6,480 nt of DNA from Caldifarciminota bacterium 4484_18. Lineage in GTDB: Bacteria; Hydrothermota; UBA3073; NMUJ01. The stretch lies in NCBI GenBank assembly GCA_002256535.1, contig NMUJ01000062.1, positions 1-6,480 of the forward strand, written 5' to 3'. Below are positions 5,256-6,480 of the stretch, in pieces (within the stretch, counting starts at the first letter, position 1; each line of letters begins with the position of its first letter). The notes under the pieces are model-generated. The model ran no database searches. It had not been told where the DNA came from and saw nothing but the letters and a program-made list of their open reading frames with translations. A program made the position numbers and the translations under genes.

Positions 5256-5972
5256 ATGCGTACATTGGTTGTCACTCCTACCTACAATGAACGTAAAAAT
5301 ATAGCTAAGTTCCTTGAGTGTCTGCTGAAGAGCGACCCTAACCTTTACATCCTTGTAGTGGACGATAACTCACCCGACGGTACCGGTGACTACGTGAAAG
5401 AGGTGAGCAATACCACCCCACGTGTGCATCTCATCCAACGTCCCCGTAAGCTGGGGCTCGGCTCCGCCTACAAGGTAGGGTTTGAATACGCTGTTAAGAA
5501 TGGCTATGATGTCATAATACAGATGGATGCAGATTTCTCACATAATCCCAACGATATACGACGATTTATCAACGCCATAAAAGAAGCCGATGTTGTGTTA
5601 GGCTCCCGCTATATAAACGGTGTACGTGTGATAAACTGGCCCATAACCCGTCTACTTTTATCGTATTTTGCTAACCTCTACGCACGCTATATGACAGGGT
5701 TGCCATTCGTCGATTTAACAAGTGGGTTCAAATGTTACCGCAGGAAGGTGCTCGAATCACTACCCTGGCACCATATAAAAACTACAGGATATGGGTTCCA
5801 AATCGAGACACTGTTCTGGGCTTATTACAAGCGGTTTAAAATAAAAGAGATACCCATAGTATTCACTGAACGGTCAGAAGGTAGCTCGAAAATGACCAAA
5901 AAGATCATCTGGGAAGCGTTCTGGTTGGTGAACAAACTTCTACTATACAGGGTTTTACGTAAAGTAAAATGA
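5256..5972 (+). CDS. DPM1-like family 2 glycosyltransferase (polyprenol monophosphomannose synthase type)
   Basis: A 238-residue GT-A fold enzyme of the dolichol-phosphate mannosyltransferase branch, which moves a sugar from a nucleotide donor to a polyprenyl phosphate at the cytoplasmic membrane face. Seen in order are the N-terminal 'LVVTPTYNE' (4-12), the donor-binding 'VVDDNSPDGTG' (34-44), 'KLGLGSAY' (65-72), the DXD-type metal motif in 'QMDADFSH' (Asp91, Asp93), 'GSRY' (116-119), 'LTSGFKCYRR', 'GYGFQIE' and the late 'GSSKM' motif typical of this branch. There is no C-terminal membrane domain, so it is the short, soluble or peripherally bound form. The donor sugar (mannose or glucose) cannot be told from sequence. 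ATG 5256 is chosen because family homology starts there; an in-frame ATG at 5235 and TTG at 5223 exist, but the TTG falls in a likely -35 box. It overlaps the M16 peptidase by ATGA. The gene appears intact. Confidence 0.92.
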   Translation: MRTLVVTPTYNERKNIAKFLECLLKSDPNLYILVVDDNSPDGTGDYVKEVSNTTPRVHLIQRPRKLGLGSAYKVGFEYAVKNGYDVIIQMDADFSHNPNDIRRFINAIKEADVVLGSRYINGVRVINWPITRLLLSYFANLYARYMTGLPFVDLTSGFKCYRRKVLESLPWHHIKTTGYGFQIETLFWAYYKRFKIKEIPIVFTERSEGSSKMTKKIIWEAFWLVNKLLLYRVLRKVK

Positions 5973-6480
5973 AAGAACAATACAACAAAACCACCCTCAG
6001 CAACGGGATAAGGGTGATAACCGAACGGCTCGACCACGTACGTTCTATATCGTTAGGTATAGCCATACTCGTAGGTACAAAACACGAATCTCCATACGAA
6101 AACGGTATTTCGCACTTCCTCGAACATATACTCTTCAAGGGTACCAAAAAACGTACAGCCAAACAGATAGCCCAGGAGATAGAAGGTGTTGGTGGTGAAG
6201 TCAACGCTTATACCTCCAAAGAGTTTACGTACTTCTATGCGAGGTTCCCCAGCCATCACCTACATAAGATATGGGATGTACTTGCTGATATACTTGCCAA
6301 CGAGCATTTCAACCCCACCGCTATCGAGTTAGAAAAACGTGTAGTAGGTGAGGAAATTAAGAGCTTCCTTGATTCACCTTCCGATCAAACGTTTTTTGGA
6401 CTCGACCAGCTCCTATATCCCGGGCATCCGCTTTCACGTCCGATACTTGGTGAATGGAAAGTCGTATCACGCTTAAAGGG
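5969..6480 (+). CDS. M16 family zinc metallopeptidase (processing-peptidase/PqqL-like), N-terminal part, runs off window
   Basis: The first 170 codons of an M16 (inverzincin) peptidase; the frame is open to the window end. The protein begins 'LSNGIRVITE' (10-19), typical for the family. The inverted zinc motif is HFLEH (49-53: His49 and His53 bind zinc, Glu52 is the general base). The third ligand is Glu129 in 'VVGEEI', at the expected distance of about 75 residues. 'GGEVNAYTSKE' (75-85) and 'YPGHPLSRPILG' near the end are also characteristic. All catalytic residues are present, so this is the active-type chain. Substrates are unknown; bacterial members act on peptides or on processed precursors. 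ATG 5969-5971 overlaps the glycosyltransferase TGA (5970-5972), indicating an operon and coupled translation. A typical full length would be 400-430 residues, so about 250 lie outside the window. Confidence 0.93.
   Translation, partial: MKEQYNKTTLSNGIRVITERLDHVRSISLGIAILVGTKHESPYENGISHFLEHILFKGTKKRTAKQIAQEIEGVGGEVNAYTSKEFTYFYARFPSHHLHKIWDVLADILANEHFNPTAIELEKRVVGEEIKSFLDSPSDQTFFGLDQLLYPGHPLSRPILGEWKVVSRLK

Noticed and set aside
5825..6259. Three - strand open frames opposite the glycosyltransferase end and peptidase start
   Set aside because: They lie opposite conserved catalytic regions (GSSKM, HFLEH, VVGEEI) and look like no known protein.

Overview
The window looks like a compact bacterial chromosome segment, probably from a thermophile. 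It carries an Mre11/SbcD–Rad50/SbcC pair of the bacterial type, bacterial purine synthesis (purD), a DUF72 gene, a small ATP-dependent DNA ligase, a DPM1-like glycosyltransferase and an M16 zinc peptidase. Genes abut or overlap by a few bases and there is almost no intergenic DNA. The thermophile guess rests only on gene content and compactness; I do not assign a phylum.

Layout. On the + strand, 1-500 is the 3' end of mre11/sbcD. It overlaps rad50 (433-2724), which has a good Shine-Dalgarno (SD) site inside mre11. Facing it on the - strand is an operon read from right to left: ligase (5145-4549), purD (4547 to an ancestral stop at 3341), then a DUF72 gene (3347-2734). DUF72 converges on rad50 with only 9 bp between the stops. 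A 110-bp divergent spacer (5146-5255) separates the ligase from a second + strand operon: a GT2 glycosyltransferase (5256-5972) and an M16 peptidase (5969 to the window end, 4-bp ATGA overlap).

The striking feature is a block of indel lesions at about 2650-3420, set in otherwise well-conserved coding sequence. Rad50 appears to lack an internal segment carrying Walker B, D-loop and H-loop, yet keeps what looks like its natural C-terminus in frame. PurD has lost about 20 residues near its end in an out-of-frame event, and its true C-terminus is readable in another frame. DUF72 is broken by a perfect 11-bp tandem duplication and also seems to carry two or three short deletions. The ligase, glycosyltransferase and visible part of the peptidase look complete. 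This is either real recent gene decay, a deletion-prone locus, or an assembly/consensus artefact; the sequence alone cannot decide.

Functionally, mre11-rad50 and the ligase are double-strand-break/DNA-end functions lying close together on opposite strands; purD, DUF72, the glycosyltransferase and the peptidase are housekeeping or unassigned. I see no mobile element, CRISPR array, tRNA or rRNA.
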